Shown here in pieces: positions 1-11,162 of a stretch of DNA of 64,000 nt. Source of the DNA: Parastagonospora avenae f. sp. tritici 18332-5 (taxonomy: Eukaryota; Ascomycota; Dothideomycetes; Pleosporales; Phaeosphaeriaceae); NCBI GenBank assembly GCA_022559985.1, contig JAFJTR010000007.1, forward strand, positions 701,023-765,022, in the 5' to 3' direction. The position numbers and the translations under genes were made by a program. The notes beneath the pieces are model-generated. The model was given only the letters and a program-made list of their open reading frames with translations, was not told where the DNA came from and searched no databases. Position 1 is the stretch's first letter, and each line of letters starts with the position of its first letter.

Positions 1-1758
1 GACTACCAGGTGGTGGGTCTGAATTGGCTCAACATGCTCTGGGAGAACAAGATCTCTGGCATTCTCGCAGACGACATGGGTCTCGGGAAGACTTGTCAGG
101 TCATCGCTTTCCTCTCGCATTTAAAACAAACGAGTCCAGGCGGCAAGCCAACTTTGATCGTTGTGCCTGGCTCAACGCTTGAGAATTGGTGTCGAGAGTT
201 CCAGCGTTTCTCCGAGACGATCAACTTCACGCCATACTATGGACCGCAGGCTCAGCGCTTCGAGTACCAGGATACGATCCTTGAGAATATCCGCCAGGGC
301 GAGTGCGACGTCATCATAACCACGTACGACTTAACGTTCCGAAAGGAGGATAACCACTTCTTGCGCAAGTGCAAGCCGAAGATGTGCATTTACGATGAAG
401 GCCATGTCTTGAAGAATGCGCAGACGACGCGCTACAAGAGCTTGATGAAGATCGACACGGATATTCGCATTCTCTTGACTGGTACGCCTCTGCAGAACAG
501 TCTGCAGGAGCTGATGTCCATCCTGGGCTTCCTTATGCCTGAGGTGTTCTATGGCAAGGACAGCGATGTGCCAGACATGCTTGAGATCTTGTTCAAGCAC
601 AAGGCCAAGGTCGTGGAGACGGATTCGCATAGCACTCTTTTGTCTGCGCAGCGTATCCAGCGTGCCCGGACGATGTTGACGCCCTTTATTCTTCGACGAA
701 AGAAGGCTCAGGTCTTGAAGCACTTGCCGAAGAAGACGTCGCGCGTCGAGTACTGTGATCTCACTGAGACGCAAACCGAGTTATACACACAGCAGACTGA
801 GAAGCATGCGCGCATCCTGCGAGACCGCGCCGCTGGCCTCCCCGTCAAGGACCACGCCAACGTAATGATGAAGCTGCGACAAGCCGCCATCCACCCGCTC
901 CTCTTCCGCCACCGCTACACCGACGACAAAATCCGCAAAATCTCCAAAGCTTGCATCAAAGAAGAATACTTCGCCGCCAGCGACCCCGGCACCATCTTCG
1001 AAGAACTGCAACTCTACCAAGACTACCAATGCCACCAACTTGCTCTCAAATGGCCTAAAACACTCAAGAAGTTTGAACTCCAAGACCACGAGTGGATGGA
1101 CTCGGGCAAAGTCGCCGCCCTGCTCGCTTTGCTCAAGCAGTACAAGGCTAATGGTGATCGCGCACTTGTTTTCTCGCAATTCACGTCGGTCATGGATATC
1201 CTCAGCTGGGTGTTTGACGAGCACGCCATCGACTTCATGCGCATGGATGGCTCCACGCCCATCGCCGAGCGCCAATCCCTCATGGACGCCTTCTACGCCG
1301 ACGAGTCCATCGGCGTCTTCATGATCAGCACCAAATCCGGCGGCGCGGGTATCAACCTCGCGTGCGCGAATAAAGTCGTCATCTTCGACTCCTCATTCAA
1401 CCCGCAAGATGATGTCCAGGCGGAGAATCGCGCGCATCGCGTCGGCCAGACGAGGGAGGTCGAGGTGGTCAGGCTGGTTACGCGGGGCACGGTCGAGGAG
1501 CAGATTTATGCGCTCGGCGTGAGTAAGTTGGAACTGGATAAGATGGTGCAGGGCGAGGAGGAGGACGTCAAGGGAGGCAAGAAAGCTGCGGAGAAGCTGA
1601 GTAAGGCGGAAGAAGCGGGGATCGAGGCGGTCGAGATGATGATGTTGAAGCAGCTCGAGGGGAAGGACAAGGAAAACAAGGAGGGTGAGAAAGAGGAGGA
1701 TGTCAAGGACCTTTTCAAAGACGGGTTGAAGAAGGCTGGCGTTAACATCGCGGAGTGA
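1..1758 (+). CDS. fun30: Fun30/SMARCAD1-type SNF2 chromatin remodeller (5' partial)
   Basis: The reading frame is open from base 1, so the N-terminal part lies left of the window; 585 residues plus stop are visible. It is an SNF2-family ATPase. Motif I (MGLGKT, about residues 26-31 of the fragment) is followed by a DEGH box in place of the usual DEAH, and by the C-terminal helicase lobe ending in RAHRVGQ (motif VI). DEGH, together with the long insert between the lobes, is what I know from the Fun30/Fft3/SMARCAD1 branch. These enzymes slide or exchange nucleosomes at heterochromatin and DNA ends. The C-terminal tail is Lys/Glu-rich. No intron is needed in the visible part. SNF2 membership is certain; the Fun30 assignment is strong. 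Confidence 0.9.
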   Translation, partial: DYQVVGLNWLNMLWENKISGILADDMGLGKTCQVIAFLSHLKQTSPGGKPTLIVVPGSTLENWCREFQRFSETINFTPYYGPQAQRFEYQDTILENIRQGECDVIITTYDLTFRKEDNHFLRKCKPKMCIYDEGHVLKNAQTTRYKSLMKIDTDIRILLTGTPLQNSLQELMSILGFLMPEVFYGKDSDVPDMLEILFKHKAKVVETDSHSTLLSAQRIQRARTMLTPFILRRKKAQVLKHLPKKTSRVEYCDLTETQTELYTQQTEKHARILRDRAAGLPVKDHANVMMKLRQAAIHPLLFRHRYTDDKIRKISKACIKEEYFAASDPGTIFEELQLYQDYQCHQLALKWPKTLKKFELQDHEWMDSGKVAALLALLKQYKANGDRALVFSQFTSVMDILSWVFDEHAIDFMRMDGSTPIAERQSLMDAFYADESIGVFMISTKSGGAGINLACANKVVIFDSSFNPQDDVQAENRAHRVGQTREVEVVRLVTRGTVEEQIYALGVSKLELDKMVQGEEEDVKGGKKAAEKLSKAEEAGIEAVEMMMLKQLEGKDKENKEGEKEEDVKDLFKDGLKKAGVNIAE

Positions 1759-2133
1759 GAGTCTTGTTGGCGAGAGACACGGGGTGGGGATCGGTTTTGT
1801 CGTTTTTCGCATTGCATGCAGACGGGTTTTGAGTACGGCTTTTTTGTGTACGAGCATAGCGTTGGCGTCGAGCTTTACAAGTAGATGATTTTACCTTCGT
1901 TGTTTGTGTACAAGTAAGCAAAGAAAGAAAGAAAGAGCAGCTTCGCTGGAGTGCAATTTTAGATGCACATTCAATATTCTCTGACTTTGTTATGGCACGT
2001 GGAAATCTGAGTAAATCAAGCGCACTGACTCGAGCACGCTACGCGAAGTGAAATATGTTATCAATCGATCAACATGCAATAGAAACTCAAATCTATCTAC
2101 CTAAAAACTCCATCCATCCACCTCTCCCCTCCC
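1759..2133. other. Intergenic, convergent 3' ends
   Basis: A 375-base spacer between two convergent genes. It holds a short GAAA-type tract near 1919-1936 and no further gene that I can recognise. Confidence 0.6.
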
Positions 2134-3695
2134 CTAATCCTCGACACTCTCCCCAGCCTTCTTCGCATCCCCAGCAGCCTGATCCTGCGTCTTCTCTTTC
2201 TCTGTCCCCTTCTCCTTCGCCCCCGCCGCCTTCCCCTTCACATCCGTCTTCTTCGCCGCTGTGCCCACGACCTTCTTCTTCTCCACTCCACCCGCAACAG
2301 CCTTCTTCTTGTCCTTGTCCGCCACGCCTCCAACAACCTTCTTCTTCTCCGCAGCCTTCTTTCTCTCCGCCAACCTCTTCTTCTCCGCGGCCTTCTTATC
2401 CTCGATTGCCTTCTTCTTTTCCGCGAGTTTCTTCTTCTCCGCGGCCGCTTTCTTGTCGGCTGCGGCTTTGCGCGCGGTGGCGGCGGAGGTGGGTTTCTTG
2501 TCTTTGTCTTTGTCCGATGTCTTGGACTTAGAGGTGGAGGTGGATTTGGATTTATCTGAGGACTTGGGGGCGGTGGAAGTGGTGGGTGTTGCTGGTGTGG
2601 CTTCGGCGGATGGTTCTTCAGTGCTCTCTTCTTCTTTGCCTTCTCCTTCGTCGTCGTCGGAGCTTTCTTCTTCGCTGCTTTCTGCTTCGTCGCTTTCCTT
2701 GACGCTCTCGCCTGCTTTGCTGGCGTCTTTGGGGTCTTGGTCTTGTGTTTTGACGGTCTCTTCTGCTTTGGTGTCTGTGTCCTTGTCTTCTGCACTCTCT
2801 ACTTCCTCCTCCTCCTCATCCTCTTCTTCTTCGCTACTCTCATCCTCCTCGTCCTCTTCTTCGCTATCCTCCTCGCTGCTCTCTGCCTCTTCTTTTGTCT
2901 CAGGTGTAGGTTCGGCCTTTGTCGCAGTTTCTGTGACTTCCTTGGGCTCCGCAGCTGGTTTCTCCGCGTCCTTCTTAGGGCTAGCTAAAGCAGGAGATTT
3001 GCTACCAGACGCGATGCCTGGGGTCTTTGGCAGAGGTATCGAGCGTGGAGATAGTATGCTTGCATCTGCCTTGGTAGGGCTCTTCTTGGGCGTCGTCGAC
3101 GTTGGCGTGTTGGTCTTCTGAGTCAGGAGCGGGTTTGTAGTCGAGATCTTCGCTGGCGCCTGCTTCTTCGCCGCCGCGGCCTTTGCAGCTTCCGCGCCCA
3201 GCTGGCGGATAGCAAGGTTCTGCTCAGGGTTCGGCTTGACGACATTCTCCTTCTTCGCCGCCACGGTCGTCGAGGATGTTGCAGTTGTGGAGGATGGGAC
3301 TGCCACGGGGTAGGGTTTCGCGTTGAGAGCGGAAAACGTTGAGGTGATGCCGAGTGCTTCGCGAAGCTCGTCGTACTCGTTCCATTCCTCGACTTCTTCG
3401 ATGCCCTGTCTGGTTCTTAGCCCTTTCGTCTCGATACAGCGTTTCGGGGTATACACACTCCAAGCACATAGCCCTCTTTAACGAGGAAGGGTAGCTTCTT
3501 CCCGCTTGCTCTCCGCTGGAACAAGGCCTTTGCAGAGTCGTTCGTTGCCGTGTCGACGCCCTTGAATGGAATTTTATTCGCCTTCAGTATTGTCTCCATG
3601 CGCGAAGTAGCTGTGATGATGTGTGTCGACCCGGCAGTCAACGACGTAAACAGATAAATGGCTGGATCTGTGTCCCAGACCTTGAGCTCTGCCAT
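2134..3695 (-). CDS. SH3BGR-like thioredoxin-fold protein with long acidic and Lys/Ala-rich tail
   Basis: Two exons, 3459-3695 and 2134-3405, joined across a 53-nt GT-AG intron (GTGTGT...ACAG, phase 0), give about 502 residues. The first ~105 residues look like the glutaredoxin-related SH3BGR fold of fungal homologues: a short strand-helix start, then KLPFLVKEGYVLG across the exon end and an E/W-rich helix. The rest is low complexity: Ser/Thr/Pro, then a Glu/Asp/Ser-rich stretch around the middle, then long Lys/Ala/Glu repeats that read as helical and highly charged. A second splice choice (donor 2 nt later, acceptor 4 nt earlier) is also in frame and changes only the junction residue. Molecular role unknown. 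Confidence 0.75.
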
Positions 3696-4136
3696 GGTTG
3701 CTGTGATAGTGGGGGTATCTAGAGGATGCTGGTGGTATTGAGATGGCCTGGCTCTGAGAACGACGGCAGCTTTGCTGTGTGATGACGCTGAAAGGACAAG
3801 CGGGCGAATTGGAAAGCTTCATATGCGATGTGACGCTCGTGAGACTGGTCCAGACGGGATTGCTTCAAGATGGCTGTAGTGCCGCGACACGGGACCCTGC
3901 CTGAGCTATGCGGGGTGGTGGAGCTATGACCCCTGTTCAGAAGGAGCTAAGGAGCATACATAAGTACAAAGAACGTGCATCGCATAAGACATCAACATGT
4001 GTACTGTGTATATTCTTCCGGTTGATATAGAGCGAGCGATATTATGTATTACACAAAACATTTAAAGATCGTTGTAGCGTAAAGTCGTGTAAAACCAGTA
4101 AGCGCCCATGTTTTGTCCTGGCTTGGGACCATGTAT
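3696..4136. other. Intergenic, no gene recognised
   Basis: A 441-base spacer: promoter side of the minus-strand SH3BGR-like gene and 3' side of the minus-strand bZIP gene. Nothing distinct seen. Confidence 0.55.
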
Positions 4137-6200
4137 TTATGCCAGCGGTGTCGGATTGCCATTCGAGTACTTGCCCGCGAGGACCGTCATCAGTGCGTCG
4201 CTGACCTCGAACTCTTCGAGGACGGCACCAAAGCTAAGTCCAATGTCAGTTGTGCAACTAGAAACCGATTGGTGCGACTTACCCGTAACAACGGACTTTG
4301 GCGAGCAGCTCTGTCTTCATGACTTCGATCTCGTCCTTGGTCAGATCCTGGAAGTTGACATCCTGAATTATTTTCGCCCAAGCCATAATCGGCGTAATCT
4401 CCCCGTCAAGAGGCAGACGATTGCTGAGATCCAGCAGCTTCATCAAGTCTGGCATCGTGATATCCGGCATCTGATGTGGGTACTTTTCTTCCGGGCACTG
4501 CGCAATGTGCGAATCAGGTGGCGCCGTAGCCATCAATGCGTGTCCGCTAATTGTTTCCTCCGCGTCGTGCGCGCGTACCATGAGGAACTGCATGTGATCC
4601 ATGCAGGGGCGCTCGAGACTGTGGGCGCAGTGGTCAGCACAATGTATTTGACGCAAAGAAACGACAAACGTACGGAGGCTCAAAAAGAGGAGAGAGTAAG
4701 AGGCTATGGAAGAAGCGAATGGAATAATTATTGCTGGGGCGGAGGAGAAAGATAGGGCGTTCGGTCGTACGTTAAGACGAAGTCAATCCCAATCTGGTCG
4801 TAGTCCAGGCCGGCTTGTTGCGGGCCAGATTGATGGACTTGTTGCTGCTGAAGAGCCATGGGTGGCTGACCCATGCTTTCGTGTGAAATTGAGCCTCTGT
4901 GCTGGAAGCTTGGTGGAGACGTGTAGCCGGTCGAGGCAGATCCGGCGCCGTAACCAGATACGCTGCCATTGGAGCTTCCGTATGTAGAGCTGCTCACATG
5001 TGACATGCCGTTGTTCGGAGGGCTTGATAAGTCGAATGCGATGCCGTGGGCCATCAGAAGCTCCTTCAATCGGCGATTCTCCTCTGCGAAGGCATCGCGT
5101 TCCCGTGTCGTAGTGGCGAATGTCTCCTTTAGGCGCAAAACCTCTTGCTCGAGTGCCTTGATGTACATCTCCTTCCTTTCTCGGTGGGTTCTTCAAAAAA
5201 AAAGTCAGTGCGTGTTGTGATGACAGAAAAAAGTGTTTTACCTCTGTGCTTGACGATTAAGCTCTTGTCGTCGTGTCAGAGCCGGCTTGCTGTCAGGCTT
5301 AGGACCTCTCCTCTTCGCTGGTTGGCCATCTGCGTTCAAATAAGATAATGCTTCTAGAATCTGATCGGAGCCGCAAACCTCGTGTCGTCTTCTTCTCGGT
5401 CAAGCCCTTGAAGAAGCCGAATTGCGCAAGTGGACTTTTGGATTCACTTCCTATTGATTGCCACTGCCCAGTACTCTCCATCTCCGACGCAAAGCCTGCC
5501 AGACTACCCCTCCTGCTATGGGTCATGTCGGAAAAGCACTCGGATGCCCGCCGAGAAGCTGCAGGAGAAGGGTAGTCGGCGCCAGCGCCGGGAGGAGGGT
5601 AAACGGGCCCCATGGTTAGCCCCTCTGACCAAGACATATAACGATTATGGGACATTATGTAAAGTAAGATAGTAGTGAGACAAAAAAGATAAAAAAAAAT
5701 AAAGAAATTAGACGATATGAGAAATTACAGTAGTGTGATTAGATGGAGTTTTGGCGAAGAAAGACCGTTGCACGGCAAGGTATATGTAGTCCATCGATGA
5801 CGGCGCAAAGATCGAGACTGGCATATGTTCCTATTGCCCTTGACGTTCATGCATCACCGCCAACGGCCGGCAGGCAAAAGCCCCGTGGCGCACGTGAGAG
5901 AAAATCATGCTGCCATGAACAGATCTTGCCTCGACAAGACCTGTTTCGCGCCCACAGCAAGGCAATGTCCTAAGGAAAGTAACGGTGCGGAGAAGAGCAT
6001 TGCAGCGGAGCCAATGAGGGACTGGAGCGAGGCATATGCCAAGCCGGTGAATGTGTTACAACGCAAATACAAAACGAACTCGACTTCAAACATGGAGCAA
6101 TTAAAGCGAAAGAAAGAGGCCAAGAAGATAGCGCGAACTTACCACTGCCATTTTGGTAATTCCCATCCATTTCAGAGGGATCTGACTTGATAGTAGCCAT
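4137..6200 (-). CDS. bZIP transcription factor
   Basis: Six-exon model: 6143-6200, 5379-5624, 5242-5329, 4771-5190, 4283-4618, 4137-4233, about 414 residues. The basic region and zipper straddle an exon junction (NRQAQRTHRERKE, then a leucine heptad run LEQEVLRLKE), near residues 125-155. A Gly/Ser/Gln-rich linker follows, then a C-terminal domain starting LERPCMDHMQFL, a pattern common to one group of filamentous-fungal bZIP factors. The last four introns are certain from frame and phase. The first intron (5625-6142, 518 nt) is an inference: a perfect phase-1 donor after the ATG at 6200 joins in frame to TCAG|AG at 5624. The alternative is a start at 5655. No DNA target can be named. Confidence 0.85.
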
Positions 6201-7713
6201 GCTATGCAGGTTGCATTGATCAACGAGCACACCCGAGGACTAAACAACGGTCCTCACGGACGCTCTGGTCGTAGAAAGCTGTTGGTCTGAGGTTTCTACT
6301 AGACTTTGCACATGTTAGTCGACGCCCGAAGACCCCTGTGCACATCCGAAACGTACTGATCCGCTGAGGATCCCACGAACAACGGTCCGAAGCTTGGTAG
6401 CTGCGAGCTGGACGATTGCGCCGATACGTGCAGCGAAAGCTCGATAGTATGGATATCTGGACTAGCTACACATAGATGAGCTCTTCTGGCGATTTGTGTG
6501 GCTACAGCAGAGAGCTGGTGGGAAGCGCAAAGGGCGAGGGCGATTGAGACGCGAGATGGTGCTGTTCGCGTCGCAGATCCGGGGTCGAAGAGTACCACGG
6601 CGGAGAGAACGGGATGCGGCAAAAGGGTCGCTTAAAGGAAAAGCTCTTACACTTACAGTGCGATATTTAGCAACATTCAAGCAGTATATGGTTCTCGAGT
6701 AATGCGGAGTGGGACGTGGTCATCGATCGGAGCCCAGCACAGCCCCAAGTGGACGATTTGGAATATCGCCTGGTAATAAGGCGAACGTTGAAGCACAAAG
6801 GTCGTGTGGTGCGCGGAACGAGCCGGACAAGCAGCCTATGACGGCTCGGCGAGTGTGATCCGGACTGATCTTGTCGCCTCGTTCCAAGGTTGGTGTTGAC
6901 AAACCGATCTGCTGCGGCTCTGCGGTCTAGAGCTGAGGCTGGATGCCTGCCATGGATAATCCACCACGCCGACGGGACCTAAAAGCAGACGGCAGAAACA
7001 CTGGGTGCAGAGCGAAGATTTTGACGAAGTAAGGTCGCTCAATAGCCCGCAAGAAGCCTACTTTGATATGTTTGCGACTGCTGAGGTGATGCTGACGGAC
7101 GAGATGATTTGCCTCCGCGGCGTCTGCGCTGGTAGGACGATCTTGCTCATGACTGGCCAGACTAGCGGGGGAAACGACGAGGCTCACGGCCCGACAGAAT
7201 TCGGAGACGCCTCCATTCCGCGTTCTAGGTCACTTGCTGATTACTGAACCAACGCACATGGTAAACCAATCTGCTGTTTGCGTCTGTTGGTCAAGGACGT
7301 ACGGACAGCGTTCCGTCAATGGCAGTAGATTTGCCTATACCTATACGATGCCTAGGTACCTTCGGTTTCGGATCGCAACCGAAGACCGTAAATGCGACGC
7401 GCCGCACGACAGCCACAGCACTAGCATGGAACTCCACAGGGTTTACTAAGACAGACAGCTTCTGTTCGACCTCAACGTACGGACGGCTTCCACGCTATCA
7501 TATAGATTGCTGTATATCACCTCCCTTTTTCAGCTTTGCGTCTGGAATCAGACAGCAGGTCAGTTCATTAAAGTTCTCGACTGGTGCATTTATGCAGCCA
7601 CACTGAAAAGGAGAGATTTAGTATGGGCATACTCTTGCGAAAGCCACTCGATGACTACAGGGTGTCATTTAGTTCTAGTGATCTGCTATATTCCCCACGT
7701 CACATGTAACGCT
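6201..7713. other. Intergenic, no gene recognised
   Basis: About 1.5 kb upstream of the bZIP gene and downstream of the aldo/keto reductase. Only short, unrelated open frames; no domain, tRNA or repeat seen. It may hold bZIP control sequence. Confidence 0.55.
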
Positions 7714-9006
7714 CTACGGCTTGTTGCCGAGGATGTCCTCGATCTGCTTCATCAGGTCATCTGTCAACTTGGGCAAGAGCTTCATAGCGCCACAGTTGTC
7801 GACAATCTGCTCTGGCTTCGTTGCGCCCAAGATGACGGTCGAAACGTTAGGGTTCTTTGCACACCAGGCCAGGGCCAGCTGGGTCGTGTTTCCTCCCAGT
7901 GATTCAGCGATCTTGGTCAGCTCCTTGACCTTCTTGATCTTGCTCTGGCCCACATCGCTCTTCAGAGCCTCGATCTTTGACTTCATCATGTCTGAGTTGT
8001 TTGCAAAGCGCGAACCTTCTGGGATGCCATCGTTCTGGATGATAACATTAGTATTGTTGCTGGCGAATTGGCGCTTTAGCCACTCACGTATTTGCCAGTC
8101 AGCATGCCAGAGTCCAGTGGCGACCAGATAGTCGTACCATACTGGTACTTTTCGAACAACGGAGCATACTCCTTCTCGAAGCGCTCGCGGTGGAAAGCGT
8201 TGTATTGCGGTTGCTCGGCGGTTGGGGGAATCAGGTTGTACTTCTCCGCGATGTCATGAGCCTCCTGAATCTGATCCGCAGACCATTCGCTGGTGCCCCA
8301 GTACTAAAGACATGGTGTCAGAACGCATAGGCTACTTTTCGTTTTTAGAGCTACTCACGTAAGCCAGGTTCATGTGGATCGTTTGAGTGAAGGCTTCCAC
8401 AATCTCCCTCATTGGAACATCTGGGTCGTGCCTGTGTGCGAAGACAATGTCGACGTATGGCGTCTGGAGCCTGGCCAGAGAGCTCTTCAGGCCCTCGATG
8501 ATATGCTTCTTTGATAGTCCCCTTTAACAAGTCAGCTATCATATAGATGCGATGCGCATTCCAATCTACCTTGTGTTGGGCTCTTTGCGAGACGTTCCAA
8601 AGAAAACCTGTTTGCTGTGTCAGTTACTAGCATTCATAATGTGTAAGTCTTGCCGTATCCTACCTTCGTCGTGAGCACGACCTCATCACGGGGCCAAGCC
8701 AATTCCTTCAGGGCCTGACCCATTTCGATCTCGCATTGGCCAGCCGCGTACACTTCGGCAGTGTCGAACGTGTTGATACCATGGTCCCAAGCTGCTTGCA
8801 TGCAGTCCTTGACAATGGAGCCTTTTTGAGTTCCACCGTAGGTCAACCATCCTCCTAGAGAGAGAACGGACACCTTGAGGCCTGCAGAACCGAGTCTTCG
8901 GAACTGCCTAATGTACAAAGTCAGTATATTGGCTCGGGCGTTGCCCGCATTCCACGGAGGCTACGTACATGTCCTTGGGGTCAAACTTGGTCTCGACGGC
9001 AGGCAT
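7714..9006 (-). CDS. Aldo/keto reductase, Kv-channel beta-subunit-like family
   Basis: Six exons: 8969-9006, 8664-8907, 8570-8607, 8359-8521, 8088-8303 and 7714-8034. All introns are 48-61 nt with matching phases, giving 339 residues. The AKR catalytic tetrad is visible: Asp61, Tyr66 (in NTFDTAEVYAAG), Lys94 (LTTK) and His136 (FAHRHD). The LGGWLTYGG start, the WGTSEWS motif and the C-terminal cofactor segment (STVILGATKPEQI) are those of the Kv-beta/AKR6-like group, so it should be an NADPH-dependent carbonyl reductase in the cytosol. The substrate cannot be read from the sequence. The start at MPAVETKF is supported by a 13-codon first exon that splices in frame. Confidence 0.92.
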
Positions 9007-10197
9007 ATTGAATGGTATTGGAATGAATATCTCTGATGTGAGAAATCAATCGAATTGGGTTTGAATGGCAGGATTGACGGCTACGGAATGAGGGGCAACC
9101 TATATGAATATGTTTGGTGGGGCAGTTGTGTGTTTTGTAATCGACGTCATGAAGCCGCTATTATCCCCGCGGCTCCTCCACGCGGCGCTTCTGCCTGAAC
9201 AACCAAACATCTCGAAATCGATATTCTTCAATTCTGAGAGATACCACAAGTTTACGAGCTTCACAAGAGTTAATGCGCAGCTATTTTTGGACGAATATGC
9301 AGTTTTCCATGAATGCATTTGACGATTGGCGGAGAGTACTGTATCGAGGTGAATAACCCTTGTGCATTCTCTCGAACGCATAAAGAAGCTGAATGTCCCG
9401 CGATTCGTCACTGGAGACCTGGACTTCACGCGACCAATCCTCAACTGGGGGCTTTAACAGGGAGCAGAAGGCAAATATCATGGCAACGGGAGGCCTTAGG
9501 CGGGGTACGCGTTTTGCATTTCCCGGCTTTCCTCTCCCTTCCTGTGGGCAGCGGCATCACCGAGCACAAGGCCAGCACCTTGCAGCCAACGGCGAGGCGC
9601 TCAAGCCGACCCCACGAATCTCGACCCTGTCAGCCTCATCTGATTTGACAGATGCGATTGGGTGTTGGCAAAAGCTTAAAGTGTTTAACACAAAGGCGTG
9701 TTTCGAAACGTGGATGTCGCAGAGTAACAGCCGCCCCTGAGGCATCCGGCCACTCACAGCTGCGACGCGTGTCATCACGTGAAGCGCTACGGACAAACAT
9801 TTCATCACGATTGGCAGGCGATCAACCTAGACAGCCAACAGCTGAAGCTGTAAGCAGATCGCTCGGCCCCTTGACGGGCCACGCAACATTGTACTATGGA
9901 ATGCAATGCGCGTAGCCATATAATCATAAGGCTTGTGCCTCCCCTTCATTTTGACAAAGCGTTCATTCACTTTACTCGCTACCCACATTCATTGACTTGT
10001 CATTCCTGGTGAATATCTCAGCTCGGTCTGAGACCTTATACTTTTGTCACCTTTTTGATGCCCATTAAAGAGCTTGTGCTTGTTTCTTCCCTGCTTCTCT
10101 TCTTGTCATACAAACTTTCGAGATTCCCATACAAGCCTAGTCAAGCTACTCCATTCCGATACCAATCGAATCGATCCTCAACACACCAAAACGCAAC
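9007..10197. other. Intergenic, divergent promoters
   Basis: About 1.2 kb between two divergent genes. An ATATAA-like motif lies near 9918. No additional gene recognised. Confidence 0.55.
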
Positions 10198-10946
10198 ATG
10201 TTCTTCCAAAAAGCTCTCCTGGCAAGCGCCCTCGCTGTATGTGCCATCTCTGCACCTTTGCCCGACTGCGACGAACCGCAGTCTTCCACCCTCAACGTAC
10301 CACAACAACCCAAAGCTCCAGCAGCTCCAACAACTCCAGCTCCAGGAACCCTGACTGCCGAGAAGTTCATCCAAATCGCACCAGCTACAGCATCATGTAG
10401 TGGCGGTGACTTCGCAGCCGAATGCGCAGACGCAGTCCGCGCTACAGCCGCCATCAACAAAGCCTTCTCCACCTACAAGATCACAGAAAAGGGAGAGAAA
10501 GCCGCTCTCGTCGCATATATGCTCTTCGAGAGCGGAAACTTCAAGTACAACCGCAACCACTTTCCCGCGCCCGGACGCCCTGGACAGGGAACCCGCATGA
10601 TGGCGTAAGTACCCCCCCTCTTCCATTCTTAACGATACTAACAAACCCTAGTATGCCTCCTTTCGTTTCTAAATACGCCACCGCCGTAGCCGGCGCAGCA
10701 GCCGTCAGAACCGCAGAAGCTCAGGGCCCTGACGCCGTTCTCGCCCTTGTGACCAGCGACGACGAGAAGAGCTTTGGAATGGCGCCGTGGTTCTTGACCG
10801 CGACGTGCACGCCTGAAGTCCGCGCCGGCCTTGTCGCTGAGACGACGGAGGGATGGCACAACTTCTTGACGCAGTGCGTTGGAACAACTGCGGCGCCTGA
10901 GCGCGATGCGCCTTGGATCGCAGCCAAGCAGGTTATCAATGGATAG
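10198..10946 (+). CDS. Small secreted protein of a conserved uncharacterised fungal family
   Basis: Two exons (10198-10604, 10652-10946) with a 47-nt phase-2 intron (GTAAGT...CCTAG, branch ACTAAC) give 233 residues. Residues 1-19 form a classic signal peptide (MFFQKALLASALAVCAISA). A Pro/Thr-rich linker follows. The mature domain contains LTAEKFIQIAP, an alternating Cys pattern (CSGGDFAAEC) and FNKAF/ESGNFKYN-type segments that I associate with a conserved fungal family of unknown function. It has no transmembrane helix after the signal and no GPI-like tail, so it is predicted to be extracellular. No enzymatic motif recognised. Confidence 0.85.
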
Positions 10947-11162
10947 AGTGTGTGTGCGGGGAGATCGTTCGGGTGATGATTTTCTCGACGGTCGGGGGTG
11001 AGTGTTACATATTCTAGTATGCTTGAGGTAGCACGCGAAATGCGTATTGTAAATTCTATTGCTTCACTTTGTGAGCATGTTTGGTTTGAGATCGTGGTGA
11101 TGCAGACATTATTGATATTATTCTTCGCGCGCGTGCTGCAATGTCTCTCGCTCGTCGTCTGC

